A DNA stretch of 64,000 nt, taken from Chinchilla lanigera. Lineage: Eukaryota; Chordata; Mammalia; Rodentia; Chinchillidae. The notes under the pieces were generated by a model. That model saw only the letters and a list, made by a program, of their open reading frames with translations. It made no database searches and was not told the origin of the DNA. Positions within the stretch are counted from its first letter, which is position 1; each line of letters opens with the position of its first letter. The position numbers and the translations under genes were made by a program. The DNA lies in NCBI RefSeq assembly GCF_000276665.1, contig NW_004955435.1, positions 895,163 through 959,162 on the forward strand. Direction: 5' to 3'. Below are positions 32,040 to 44,935 of this stretch, piece by piece.

Positions 32040-33910
32040 ATCACACACTTCTTGAAGAGCAAATCATGATAAAACATGTATAATAAAAAACTTACTATGC
32101 GCACCACGTTAAGTATAAGTTCAGTGGTATTAATCCCACTTGTAATGTTGTGCAACCATCAGCTCCACCCATAACTCTTTCCACCCTCTACAACTAAAAC
32201 TATTCATCCATTAAATAACACTTCCTCATTTTCCCCCCCTTTACCCCTGGCAAGCAACACCCTTCACTCTATTCTATTGTTCTCTATGATTTAACTACGC
32301 TAAGTACCATCATAAGTGGAGTCCGGCAGCATTTGTGTTTGTGTGGCTGGCTGATTTCAGGTAACATAATGTTCTCCATCATTCATTACTTGTTAGCTTA
32401 TCCTAGAATTTAATCCTTTATTAAGCCTGATAGATATTCCATTGCCTATATTGACCATCCCTTCAATTAACTAATGGACATTTGGATTACTTCTACCTTT
32501 TAGATATTATGATATTGTTTCTGTAACAATGGGTAAATAAATGTCTCTTTGAGACTGTGCTTTTAATTCCATTGGGCAAATATCCAGAAGTGAAACTACT
32601 GGATCGTATGATATCTGTATTTTTAATATTTTGAGGTTCTCTCATCCTGTTGTCCATAGTGATTGTCTCATTTTATATTCATGTCAACAGTTGTGTTTTT
32701 CTGCATCTGTTGAGATGATCATATTATTTTTATCTTTCATTCCATCAATGTGGTATATCACACTTATTGATTTATATATATTGAAACATCCTTGTAATCC
32801 TTATATCTCAGGGGTAAATCTTACTTGATCATGGTGTATGATCCTTTTAATAAGATGGTGAGTTTGTTTTGCTAGTATTTTGTTGAGGATTTTTGCAACT
32901 ATGTTCTTCAGAGATATTGGCCTATAGTTTTCTTTTCTTGTAGTATTCTTCTTGGTTTTTGTTGTGATTCTCCTGCCTCCTCCTCCCAAGCACTAGGGTC
33001 ATGTGAAGTTTTCTTTTTTTTTCTTAAGTTGAAGATCTACCAATTTTATCTTTAGACACATATGCAAATAAATAAACAAAACCCCAAACTCCTAGTTTCA
33101 CACATTTTCTCTTATATGTATGTATTTTATGTACCTCTGCTCTGATCCTTATTATTTTCTTCCTTCTGCTAGTTTTGATTTTAGTTTGTTCTTTTTGTAG
33201 TTCCTCAGGTTATAAAGTTAGGTTACTGATTTAAGATCTTCAACTTTTTAATGTAAGCATTTGTGGCTATATATTTCTCCCTTCGCATTGCTTTTGCTTT
33301 ACTGATAAATTTTGGTATGTTGTGTTTTTTAGTTTCACTGATACCTAAATATTTTCTAACTTCTCTTGTGATGTTTTTCCCTGTTTCATTGGTAGTTTAA
33401 TAATGTATAGTTTACTTTTTACAATTTTGAGGGTTTTCCACTTTTACTTCAGCTATTGATTTGTAACGTCATCTTTTTTTTGTTGTTGTTTTTGGTTTTT
33501 GGTTTTTCTCCGGTACCAGGAACCGAACTCACGACCTTGCGCTTGCCAGGCAGGCGCTTTTGCCGCTGAGCTAAATCCCCAGCCCCTGTAACTTCATCTT
33601 GTAGTGATTGTAGAAGATACTTTTTATGATATGCATATTTTAAAATCTATTACTCATAATAGATGACTTATAACTTACTCATAGTTTGTGGCCTAACATA
33701 TGGCTTATCCTAGAAAATACCCAATGTATACTTGAGAAAAACATGCATGTTGTTGGTAATTGAGTGTTCTCAAATTGGTTGGTGGTTTACTTTAAATTAT
33801 CTGTCTTCTCTCTGCCTGTCACATTCATTACTGAGAGCAGAGTGCTAAGCCTCCAACTGTCATTGTGGAATAACTTGACTCTGTGTTGATTCTGTCTTTT
33901 CTTATTTTAT
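32040..33910 (-). mobile_element. Old LINE-1 (L1M-like), antisense, with ORF2 relic; nested ID
   Basis: From left: 3' UTR text ('TAATGTTGTGCAACCATCAG', 'CCCCTGGCAAGCAACACC', 'GAAACTACTGGATCGTATG'), then the ORF2 reverse-transcriptase region. Minus-strand frame 32989-32801 contains [16 protein letters not shown] and HHDQV, the L1 RT hallmark, but jumps straight from the 3' UTR, so the ORF2 C-terminal part is deleted near 32630. It continues through the linker and endonuclease side to about 33910. Dead element. An ID with its own duplication sits at 33476-33586. Confidence 0.8.
33501..33586 (-). repeat. Young ID SINE, antisense, with target-site duplication
   Basis: TGTAACGTCATCTT (33462-33475) and TGTAACTTCATCTT (33587-33600) flank a T-rich tail and the ID body ending in the reverse complement of GGGGCTGGGGATTTAGCTCA. 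The tail includes interruptions (TTGTTGTTGTTT, GGTTTTTGG), so it is slightly older than the copy at 44.9 kb. Confidence 0.9.
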
Positions 33911-36034
33911 AGACACTTTCAGTCTTCTTCTGAATATTGTAAACCTTCGATAGAATCCAAAGTCCCCAAGTACTTAAGCCAGACATTCTTCCAGTGCAGC
34001 TGTGTGGGTGGGAGACAGATTCTTAGTGCTTCTCCCTCCCCGCCTTCCCAGAGCACTCTCACTGATGAATATTTAACAGCCAGTTCTGGCTCCCAAAATT
34101 TATGGAAATCTGTACATATGAGTTTATCATAAATTTCACTGACATGAAGGATACACAGCACATAATTTACCAATGATAACTACAGATACTTCTTATTATG
34201 AAATCCACTTAGACAGTTGATTCTTGTTGCATTTTTTCCCCAACTCTGGTGGAGTAGTCAAACTATGGTTGCCAGTGATGAATGAAAATGGTTCTGGTAT
34301 GAATGACAGGTTATATTTTTATTTATATCAATGAGTAAATCAAAATGAGACAATAATGACATATGCTCGAGTTTCTTTTTTATAAATAAAGTGAGTGATT
34401 TCACTGATGAAATAACAGCTTTCAAATGTTGAGAGAATACATTCTCAGTTTTTTGTGCCATTCACATTATAATGGTTGCAGACATGGCACTTATGGAATG
34501 CCTCAGTTCACAAACTTAATTCACTCCATGGTTCTGGGACAGACGGCCGCGTTTGTTCTCTTGCAGGGAAGATGGTCACGGTGGTGTGTTCATCACCCGA
34601 TGCAGAGTTGTGAAGGGAAACAAACATTGCCAAAGGCTTCTGTCCACGAAAACAAATTGTTGGCTAATGAAAGTGTGTCTGAACCAAGGCAGTGCTTTAC
34701 TTTTTTCACTATTAACATTTAAACCACTTTCTTAAGCCTAGGTAATCAAGAAAATAATAACTCAAGTATTATAATATTTGCACATTTGGTGTAAATACTC
34801 CCACCATGGCTGAGTTCAGTGCAATGCCAGTGCAATGCCAGTGACACGGCGTTGTTAACATTCCACCCGCCAGTATTTCCACTGAAGGAATTCAATAGAC
34901 ATAAACTCAAGAGCATGGGTAATGTACAAGGTAATAAAATAATGAAGTGATGTGTTTTGAGTATTCCAAACACATTGGAATAACCATTTCAGCTATATTT
35001 ATTTTATATATTATCTTTATATTATTTATATTTTGGGGAAATAATCTGAAGTCCATAGAATATGTACACATTATTTCATATAAATTCACCTTTAATAGTG
35101 TCTAACAACCATTGCGAAAAATTTTTAAAATGTTGCAGTTGGCTCTAGTTGGTTACTATACACTAGTTGTGGTAGATTACTGGAGAATGCCACTGAGCTG
35201 GAGGGAAACTACTAGAGGTACTTCTGTGGGTGGTTATGAGCACCAGCTAAAATAGTTTAAATGAAAATACTTTGACACACATCATAGTGTTAAATATTTG
35301 TGATATATTCTTACTGAGATTAATGACAGAAAGGCCCACTTCACGTATTCAAGGAAGTTAACACTTAACTCATGCTTCGGAAAAAAATTGTGGACCAAGT
35401 TGAAACAGACTTGGAATTCTACTTGCTCTGTGCGTACAGAGAAAATTTGATGCCTGAAATTTCCCTTATCTTCTGAAAAACACATTAGACATTTTTAGCT
35501 CTCCCAAAAGTAATCATGAGCGTTTATTCAGTAAGTTTAGTAAGAATGCTTGCTTATTATAGAGTGGAAAGAAGAGGGTGGAAAATCAAATTACAACTTT
35601 GGTTTGGGCAATTTAAGTATCATCTTTTAGTTATGTTACACTTTTTCTTACTTTAAATTACCTTTTATTATTTTGGTTAATATTTGTAGTAATTACTTAT
35701 TTTTTTGGTTTTCTTATTCATTAATGTACAAATTCATTTCCTTAACAAATAAGGTAAGTACAGCATGCTATTTTATCTACAAATCACGACAACTTTATGG
35801 GAACAGCAGAAATTGCTAATCTTTACAGTTAAACCAATGATCAGAATGGTTTAAATCATTTTCCTCCAAAGTTGTAGGTCAGAGTTTAAGAAGGACTCTG
35901 GCCACTTGATCTAATGCTCCTTTTCAGAGTCAGGTTTGGTCTGCATGTCAGTCTATTTAAAGAAAATGACTTAATGATAGAAGATTCACAAAGAATAGTG
36001 CCTGGATTTACTCAACCAACATTGTCCTTCATTA
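33911..36034. other. Unassigned sequence
   Basis: About 2.1 kb without a recognisable gene or repeat. Overlapping frames at 34426-34735 (98 and 60 codons) show no domain. Confidence 0.45.
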
Positions 36035-36125
36035 AATACTTTATTCATTGAATGATTATTTTATGAGCTTGTATTTACTGTGTACTGGGCTCTATTCTAG
36101 GCACTATAGATAGAACGCTAATCAT
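36035..36125 (+). repeat. L2/MIR-type scrap
   Basis: TTTACTGTGTACTGGGCTCT then TTCTAGGCACTATAGATAG matches the widespread 'ctatgtgccaggcactgttctaggcactggggata' text of old LINE/SINE 3' regions. Confidence 0.5.
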
Positions 36126-36815
36126 TCAAAATCATTATTTGAGATAAAATAAATGCTAGTTCAAAACCCTGATCAATTACTTGAAGTCATTAAAGTTTTG
36201 CATCTTTAAAAGGGAATAATGTATATCAGATTCACACTGTAATTACAATATGACTGGAATTTAGCAGCACATAGTAAGGTAGATTGTGTTGAATTATTTA
36301 CGGGTTTATGTGCAAATATGAAAATTTTCTTATTAAGTTTAATTGGATTACTCTTCAGATTAGAAAATCATATCATATGCCCATAGTAAAAAGCTTTATA
36401 AATGTAGAAGAGAAGCATTAGCAAGAAAAACATCAGCTCTTTCACCCTAATACTTGTATTTGATCCCTTAATATTTTCTCCTATGTATATAGCAGGCACA
36501 CACACAAGTTTTATATCTAGATGTCTCCCCACAAGGCTCATCTGATTATTGGTGAAATTCTGAGAAATTCTGCACTAAGCTTTGTTAAAACTTTTCTCAC
36601 ACATTTAGGAAATAAATCTGAAGACCACAGGACGTGATATTTTTAAAGTTTCTTTCTAAAAGGCTTAAACAAAATTGAACTCCTAGTAGAATTATATAGG
36701 ATTGTCTATTTCTTTCCATTATCAATATTGAATATTTATTAAAGTTGTTTTCCATTTGATAGACAAAAGATATACCATAGATTTCATTTGCTTTTTAAAT
36801 GTTATTAATAATCTT

Positions 36816-36973
36816 GGCATGGTATTTCACTCCTGTAATTCCAGCACTTGGGATGGGATGCAGAGGCAGGAGAACTGCTGAGAGTTCGAGGCCAGCCTGG
36901 GCTACACAGTCAGCTCAAGGCCAATCTGGACTACATAGTGAGATCAGGTCTCAAACAAAAAAACCCCCAGAAA
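36816..36973 (+). repeat. B1 SINE with target-site duplication
   Basis: Duplication GTTATTAATAATCTT (36801-36815) / GTTACTAACAATCTT (36974-36988). The body reads GCATGGTATTTCACTCCTGT, AATTCCAGCACTTGGGA, AGTTCGAGGCCAGCCTGGGC, then the second 'GGCCAATCTGGACTACATAG' copy typical of B1, and an A-rich tail. Confidence 0.92.
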
Positions 36974-37119
36974 GTTACTAACAATCTTAATTTTTATATA
37001 AGTCTTTGTCTTTTCTATACCTTTTAAAATATTATTTTATTGACTATGTGAATTTTATTTCTTTTGAGGATCAGCTGTTTTAAACTTTAGTCCCCATTTT
37101 GAGACCTATACAAAAATTC

Positions 37120-37268
37120 TTTTTTGTAGTTTTAAGACAGGGTCTTGCTATGCAGTTCAAGCTGGCCTTGAGCTCACTTTGTAGCCCAGGCTGACCTCGA
37201 ACTCACAATGATCCTCATGCCTCAGCCTCCCAAGGGATGGGATTACAGGAGTGCGCCACCTGATCAGG
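37120..37268 (-). repeat. B1 SINE, antisense
   Basis: TTTTAAGACAGGGTCTTGCT, two 'CAAGCTGGCCTTGAGCTCAC'-like copies (internal duplication), 'TGCCTCAGCCTCCCAAG', 'GGATTACAGGAGTGCGCCAC'. Textbook antisense B1. Confidence 0.9.
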
Positions 37269-37689
37269 CACAAAATTTTGAAGAAGGGAGGTGATGTAAA
37301 ATCAGATCTGTTTTCTTCTACTACCTAACAGTGTAAAACATTTTGAACAAAACATATGGGGATAGATTTAAGCATTATTTATACAGTACTAGTTTCAGAA
37401 GTACTACATCACCCCTTTTTTAAATAAATTAAATAAAAAATTTTAAGCTGCAAAGTGGCACAGACTGGCAATATATACATATTGCTTAAGTTACACAACA
37501 GTCAAACAGCCAAAGTCACGATTTATGTAAATGTGCCCAATTAGAAAAGGGACTAGTGCCAAGATAATTACGAATTTGCCACAAACTGAAGTTAATTATT
37601 GTTACATGAGAAGACATATGGAAAAACTTCTTACATTTCTTTGATTCTTTTGAGCAAAAGCAAAGAAAAAACTATGAGAAATTTCATGT
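37269..37689. other. Unassigned AT-rich sequence
   Basis: Nothing recognised. Confidence 0.4.
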
Positions 37690-37910
37690 AAAGGTAGAGC
37701 TAACATTTAGTGAACATCAACCAATCACATAACACTTTTATAACTTAGTCAATAATTTAATGCTCATATCCGAAAAGGTAGGTTTTATTTTTAGCTCCAT
37801 GTATGGTCAGTGAAACAAAGACACAAGTTGGAGTGACTCTGTAAGATGATTTGATAAGTGGTGGTGCTGAGATTTCTGTCCCAGGCAGCCTAACTTCGGA
37901 GTTTATGAAC
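37690..37910 (-). repeat. MIR SINE, antisense
   Basis: 'AATTTAATGCTCATATCCG', 'AAAGGTAGGTTTTATTTTTAGCTCC', 'GTGGTGGTGCTGAGATTTC' and 'CCCAGGCAGCCTAACTTC' are the antisense MIR landmarks in order. Confidence 0.65.
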
Positions 37911-37999
37911 CTTCCTGTTAGAAGCCGGGAAAACCTTTCACTTCCATTAGCTGCATTTACTGAACACCCGTGGGAGGGAGGGAAGCATAAATGAGGCCC

Positions 38000-38760
38000 A
38001 TTTCCTCTTCCTCAAGGTGTACAAGAAAAGGTGACATCACCCAGAAGAATGAAAAGTGGCAAAGGCAGAAGGCTCTACAGAAGCAGAAGGGAAATGTCCT
38101 AAACTAGGTCTCTTGGATATGATATATGAGCTGGCACTGAAGGAATGACAGGTTGGCCAGATTCAAACGAGAGAGAACAATCCAAGTGGTTGAACAGTCT
38201 GACCAAGGGCAGAGAGGCACAGGGTAGCTCTAGCTAGTTCCTCAAACATTTTGGAAAGCTATGAGACGTTCATAGCTATGATACCCACAGCGCAAGGTAT
38301 GAAAGAGCAATATACGAGCCTATACAGGTAGGGATCTGACAAATACTGTCAGTTCCTCCTCTCAGTCAGTTGAGTGAAAACTTCATATATAACATGCGAG
38401 CACACTGGAACATTTTCTGCACTAAAGAGGAATACTTAAGTCAGATGATAAGAGAAATCAACAAAATCTAGATTGGGAAACCAGTATACGGGAAAGAAAT
38501 GGTGAAATAAGGTCCTGGAGAGAGAAAAGCTGGAAACTTTTGCACATGAGGAGTTCAGGAAAGGACTCTTTGGCAGCTGGTCATGAGAAGGTAGTAGAAA
38601 ACTTTCTAGTTAGAGGGAAAACCAAGTGTAGAAGCCTGATGGGAGGAAGGAACTTGGTATTTTGTAGAAGGTGAAGGAAGGCCAGAGGCTGAAGCATGGA
38701 AAGCATGCATTAAGTGGCAGTGGGTAAGTCTGAGATAGACAGACCCTCATCTCCCAGCAT
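38000..38760 (+). repeat. Probable L2 LINE fragment
   Basis: 'GGCAAAGGCAGAAGGCTCT', 'GGCACTGAAGGAATGACAGG' and 'AAGGAAGGCCAGAGGCTGAAG' resemble the L2 3' text. Strongly diverged; edges unknown. Confidence 0.4.
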
Positions 38761-39829
38761 GCTGTAGAATAACTAGGAGGTTTTTAAGTCAGGGCTAAGG
38801 CATCTTCTCATTTCTCCCTCAGGTTGCTTTGGAGAAGGTCACAACAGGAAATGCAGATTTTCAGGGAGGCACTGGTTATCGGTCCTGCCGGAAGATGGTG
38901 AACACATCAACAAGAGGGCTCTGGGGTTGCTCTTGCAAGTGATAGAAATTCTGAAGATGTGATTTTGGATTTAGGTGGATCACTTTAATAAAGTGATGGA
39001 GAACTGAGGGAGACAAACTCACTTGTGAGGAAAAAATTTCCCAATGTATTGGATGCATGTGTAACTACGAACCTCTATGTAGCATTATAAATATGTATGC
39101 TCTCCCCGAAATATAAACCTTTCTCTGGAGATGCACAAAAGCCTACAAAAGATATTACAGGCCTACATGCTTTGCCCTCCTTCTCTCCTTCATGAGAGAT
39201 TATAGCTCTAGAAAGTATTTCCAAGCAGGATTTTTATCACAGCTAGGACCAACATGTAGATTTCATCTTCAGAAAGGAGCTGGTATGACTTTAGCAGGGA
39301 AGAAAGACCGTGAGAGAGGATCCTGTATATCTATTCTTTTCCTTGATTCATGGGCAAATGTTTAAGTAACCCTAGCACGGCTCATGAAACTGTGACACTC
39401 TGGACGTCACTGTCCTTCATTTGGCAATTTGATTCCTGGAACTGTGCAGTTATCTGGGCAAAAGGGAACCCTGTCCCGGATCCCTGCTTTAGAGACGCCA
39501 CAAATTGAAGTTGTGACATCAGTTCTTGCAGATAATTTGAATGTGATTCCTCCATAATGTAATAAATACTACTTCCTTTTCTTTCTCAGTAGCTCCTCCT
39601 GCTTCTCTCTGTCTTCTGATAGGTGCTTCCAGAAAGATAGGAAGTAGGTCTGTGTTCACGGCAGTTATGTGAAGTTTATCTGAAGTAGAGAAGCATTTGC
39701 AATGTCAGACTATTCACATCCCCCTTTTAGCGTCTTCTGTGTCGGTTCAGATGTAACATGCGTGAAACGTGATACTAATTTTTGTGTTGGCAAGGTGCTA
39801 GGTGCACAAAAATAAGTGTAAATAGTTTT
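38761..39829. other. Unassigned sequence
   Basis: No gene or confident repeat. Confidence 0.45.
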
Positions 39830-40210
39830 TATTTCTGTAAAAGTGTTTTGTTAGTTTTGTTCTTGAAATTTTAAATTATTTTTAAAATTGAAATATTAAT
39901 AATTAAAATGTTCACTTTAAATGTTTTAATTTTAATTTGATTTAAATATTTTAATAAATCATATACAATTTGATTAATATTTGATAAATGTATTTGATAA
40001 GTGGAATGTTAAATATTTAAAACTAGATACATTGAATATATCAATATTAAATGTTTGACTAAATATTTGATGTTCTGTGAGTATAATTTGAATTTTATCC
40101 TTTTGGTTTAGTAAATAATTTTTAATATTTTAAAAACAAATAGTATTTGGAAACATTTGTTAATATATTTTATTCTTACATGGAATTTAATTTTTGCTTT
40201 CATAAAACTC
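39830..40210. repeat. AT-rich low-complexity block
   Basis: About 380 bp made almost wholly of A and T, with many overlapping AAATATTT, TTTAAAT and TTGATAAAT words. No unit length is constant enough to call a satellite. Confidence 0.75.
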
Positions 40211-42469
40211 ATCTTAGTTATTGTATTTTGAATATCGTTGCCATTTATTTTTAATTCTGTACATTATCAGTAATGAAGGACAACTACGTAAAAATATTGT
40301 CAAAAATAACTACAGTGGTTTTGATGAAAGCATGAAAATGTTATGAAACAAACACATAATAACTTAGGAATTGCTTATATTACATCCCTCATCAAACATT
40401 GTGGTCTATCCTCAGAAATTCTCAGCAACAATTGTTTAGTTTCCTATCCTAGTTTGCTTATATACAACCATACCTTAACATAAATCTTCCAATCTTGCGA
40501 TAATGAGGTTATATTTTAATGTAACATATAAAAGATTATTTATTTCACAGTTTTTAAAGCCTGATTTGTAATTTTTAAAATATGCGGCCTTAGATTCAGG
40601 GGCTTCCACCTGCACTCTTGACTTGGGCCCTCGAAATGTTCACAGGGGGCGCACTGGTCCTCACACACTCTTGCTGCCTGGAGGCTTCACAGATGCCTGA
40701 ATAATATTGTCCTTTCCCTGATTTTTTCTAGATGGCTCTCCCCTATTGGCTAAGGCTTGATCCCAGTGTCAGTGTTATCTCATCCCTGGTTCTAGCTTTG
40801 GACAGTCCCTCTGGGTTCCTACTAAACTGTACACACGATTAGCTGTTTGCAAATGTCCATGCCTCTGCACTAGGAGTTCATCGAGACCTAAATTCTTCAT
40901 CAGTGTCAGCTTGTCGCAGAGTCTGTCCTACAGCCTGTGCCCTCCACAGCTGTTTAAGAGTATAAACATTCGTTCCCACGTCCCACCTGCAGGCCAGGGT
41001 TCATGTTCACACACTGCAGCTGTTCCTATGGGATGGGACATACAACACACACCTACATGTGCACATTTCCCCACATACATAGAGTTCTTGGATCCTGTTT
41101 CCCAAGTCAAATTATGGTTCCCAAATGCACAGTAGGTACTTTTAAATTATGACCTTTTCAAGTTGAGTGCAAATTTTTCTCTTCATTCTGTCTTTGAGCT
41201 GCAAATATAAAATTGGCATTATTATGTTCTTCAGTTTGAGAACAGCTGCCTTATTTTTATTAATTAACATTAGTATTAAGGAGCAAAACATTGTTCTCAC
41301 TTGCAACCCAGCTTGTTAACACTTTATAATAACAGTGTGAAAGGAAGCAGTTTTGGTTATAGTAAAAACTTTTTAAAAAAATAATTGCCACAAATGAATA
41401 TTCTATACTAATGAATGTTGAGGCCAAATATAACTCACTGTCTTGTGCTACACAATCAACAATCAGCAAAGCTTAACAAGTAAGCTTCTACAGAGCGTAC
41501 TTTCACACCACATGCTAAACAATACCGATGCCATACAAAAGTGCTTTAGCTTCTTGCTCCAGGAAATACCTGCTCCTGGGAGATAAGACTTGAATAAACC
41601 AGAGATTACTTATCAAAACTAACAGCTTGTGCATCAAGAACTCTTTCAAGACTCTACCTCACTGTGTCTCCCGACCCAATTCTATTACATTATAGAATCT
41701 GCAGAATCCCAACTGGTATGCCCACTTGAAACGCTGGCCTTAGAATCATCCTGTGAGCCATATAAGTATTCTCCCATGACACCCTTATTTCAGCTTGCAC
41801 ACTACAAAGTCTCTGTCAAGGTGGTCTCCTTTACTGTGTTATAGCTTATATATTTAGTTTTTCTTGCTTAATAGTTTTTGTGATGACCTTTGGGGGGTTC
41901 AACAGCTAAAATTCTTTAGATTCTACCAAGACACAGTGTCACAAAGCCTGGACTGGGGCACCTGCTCCCAAGGGATCTCATAAGTCTCCCGTCTAAAGCC
42001 TTTCTAGTTACGCCGGACAATAGGTTTGTCAGTGGGTCAGAGTTATGAGTTCCTTATTTTAGCTCAAAAGTGTTTTCTAAAAATAAGAAATCTTTGCTTA
42101 GATTATCTGATCAGCCCTGAAAATATTTTGCCTTGGAGAAAATCTGTCCTCACTCCAGTTTGTTGCTCTGTCTGCAGTCAATGTTTTCTGATGAATTTAC
42201 ATAATATGATCAAAGAACAAGATGACTGTAGGTCTGATAAGTCTATTTATTCAAGGTTTGAGAAAATTTCCTCATATCAAGTTTCTTATAGTACAAACTT
42301 TATATTGGGTTACTTGTTAAAGTCTTCTGTGATTTTTCCTCATTCTTGTCTTATTTTACCATGATAGTTCTAAGTCAAGGCAAGTTCTCTTGTCCAAATT
42401 TCCCATCAGAAATTTGAGAAGGGTAGCTACTGGGTTGTGGGATGTGATGGATAAGGAATTCACAGATGG
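40211..42469. other. Unassigned sequence
   Basis: About 2.3 kb. The 40600-41120 part is GC-richer with short frames on both strands and no domain. No confident repeat. Confidence 0.45.
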
Positions 42470-42925
42470 TTATGAATCCTGATCTGTGTGTGTGCTTGGG
42501 AGGGTATTTCCAGAAGAACTTGCCATTTGAATTGGTACACAAAAAAGAGACTGCTTTCACCAAGGTTGATGGGTCTTCTCGAGTGTCCTGAGAGTCTCAA
42601 GAAAACAAAACTGCAGGAGAAGTACAAATTCTCTCTCTCTTTGAGCTGGGACATCCAACTTTTCCTGCCCTCAGACACTGGCACTACCAGTTCTTTGCCT
42701 TTAAGTCTCTGAAAACTGAGACTGATGTCCTAAGCTTCTCTACTTTTTGTGGGGTCTAGGTTTGCACTGGTACTATATTACCAATTTTCTGGAATTACTG
42801 GTTTGCAGACCATAGATCCTGGGATTTCTCAGCCGCCATAATTGCATGAGCTAATCCTTAATGATAATTTTTTCTCCATACATCTCTATACATGTTATAG
42901 ATTCTATTTCTTTAAAGGACTGCAA
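42470..42925 (+). repeat. ERVL (MLT2-like) LTR
   Basis: Conserved order: 'GGGAGGGTATTTCCAGAAGA', 'TTGCCATTTGAATTGGTAC', then near the end 'GGGATTTCTCAGCCGCCATA', 'ATTGCATGAGCTAATCC' and 'ATTCTATTTCTTTAAAGGA'. Same orientation as the 21.0 kb copy. Confidence 0.72.
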
Positions 42926-44744
42926 TTATAGAGGCCTAAAACACATTTCACAAGCAATAAATTCAGAATACTATTGCTTTCATGGGTGTGTTTTAGTCCA
43001 TGTCCTCATCTTAGTGCAGTTCGAGGGACACTAGAGTGACCAGCTCAAGGGACCTCAAGGGAGAATGCCATTCCATGTCAAGGACCTTCAGTTCCTGAAT
43101 CTCAGCAAATTGCCGAGAAATTTGTCTCTAACATGTAGTTTCACTATAATTTGCTTATTTATTCACTTAAGTGGCATAATTTTGCCAAAAGTAATTTAGA
43201 ATTATAGTGGCTATTTTGGCAAACTTAATTTGAACAAAACCATTCATTTGAGAAAGAAAATGATCTGCATTTTTCAGTGGCATTAAAAAAAGTCTTCTAA
43301 AAGGACTTTAAATTGATGTTTTCAAAGGGTCTTAGCTAAGGCAAATAATGAATGTAAAATCTTAAAGTTATTTCTTTAGATTGCCCGGAACTGCAGTCTG
43401 CATACAAATGTGCTTGTATTTTACTATTCCTCCACCTTCATCCTTTGCTCCTGCTGTACCTTCTCTCCCACCCTCCTTCTTGATCTTCTCCTCCCACTTC
43501 TAACCAACAAGAAACTCCTAAACCTGAGATGTTTCCTCAAATTAATCTAACTTCAGAGTAGATTGAGTTGTGATATAGTTAACCTAAAAACCTTGATCTT
43601 TGTCTAAATTAACAGTCATTGTTAACTATGTTCTAAAGCCTCCACATAAAATAGAGAGAAATTTACAAATGAATTTAGAGTTCTAAGAACATAACTTGGG
43701 CGTCCTAGATTTATACCATTTGGTTCACGTACTTGTGAGTGTCAGAGGCGAAAGCTTAGATGGAAAAGTCTGAATGAGAGGATTCTGAGCATGACCTCGT
43801 AGACCTTGAACTGTCGAGGAGATGAGAGAGGTTAGAAAAGCTATAGATGTAGAGCAAAAACTATAAGGGCCTAACCTCAAAGTGTATTCTGTGAAAATAG
43901 ATTGCACTGTAATCTTGTCATACAAGCAGAGAAAGGATGGATCTATTAGTGACTTCAAGAATAAGCTCTTTAACACCTTTATACAGAATTCAGAAACAGG
44001 TCCAGAGGCAGATGTGACCCTAACTCTAGCTTCACTTTCCTTGAACATCCTTAAGTCAGAACCAGGGGTTTATACAGAAAAACAAAGCGAAAGGGAACTA
44101 GTCATGTTGCCTGGTCTCTAGCTATTCACTCAAATCTTGAAACAGCTTTAAAATACTATCAGAATGCATTCCAGTATAAACAGGTGATCTCATAGATAAA
44201 GCAATTGGATGTTTCCACCTCAATCACAAGAGATGGGTAAGTAACTTTTAATCAAGCCACTTGTAGAAAATTTAAGCACAAAAAAAATGAAAATGTAATT
44301 GTTAAAACTGAAATAAAAAATTAAGATGGATGAAATATCATTGCTCCAAAGGGAAAAAATCAGTGTTCATTTTCCCATTTTTACCCTTGAATCCACAGGG
44401 AGGAATTTCTGCCAGTGTTAAAGGACAATCTGCCACTGCTGATTGACACCACAAAGCTTTCACTGCTACATAACTTTACCACAGAGTCGAGAAACTAATA
44501 ATAATCTCTAGACATTCCTTCCCTTAATCTATAATCATCACTCTTAAACTATATAACAGTACATTTCTTCTCTCCTCTATGATATCATAGTTATGAATTT
44601 AGTAGGAAGGAATTTAGCTGGTAGATAGAGTTGTTAGATTAAATATTCTACTACTGGTGTCTTTCTTGAAATCCTTAGGACTTTCCTATTCAAACTCAAG
44701 TAGCATGTATTTTGAATACTGATATACTATTATCTTTATGCAGA
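42926..44744. other. Unassigned sequence
   Basis: About 1.8 kb. Opposite-strand frames at 43725-44121 (107 and 79 codons) overlap and show no domain. Confidence 0.45.
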
Positions 44745-44851
44745 TATTTTCTTTTTTAAGTTTATTGGTACAGCACAGACATACGTTATGATCACATTCA
44801 TCATAGGGAATTTGTACCTCTGCATGATGTATCTTTTTTTTTTTTTTTTTT

Positions 44852-44935
44852 GGTTTTTCTCCGGTACCGGAAACCAAACTCACGACCTTGCACTTGCCAG
44901 GCAGGCGCTTTGCCGCTGAGCTAAATCCCCAGCCC
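44852..44935 (-). repeat. Young ID SINE, antisense, perfect target-site duplication
   Basis: CTGCATGATGTATCTT occurs at 44820-44835 and 44936-44951, a 16-bp perfect duplication. T run 44836-44851 is the A tail. Body matches the copies at 7.3, 23.8 and 33.5 kb. Confidence 0.95.

Noticed and set aside
34426..34735. 98- and 60-codon overlapping frames, considered as an exon
   Set aside because: No family match I know, two frames compete over the same bases, and no flanking splice sites stand out.
42630..42644. CT-rich microsatellite
   Set aside because: Only a few CT units; too short to report as a feature.
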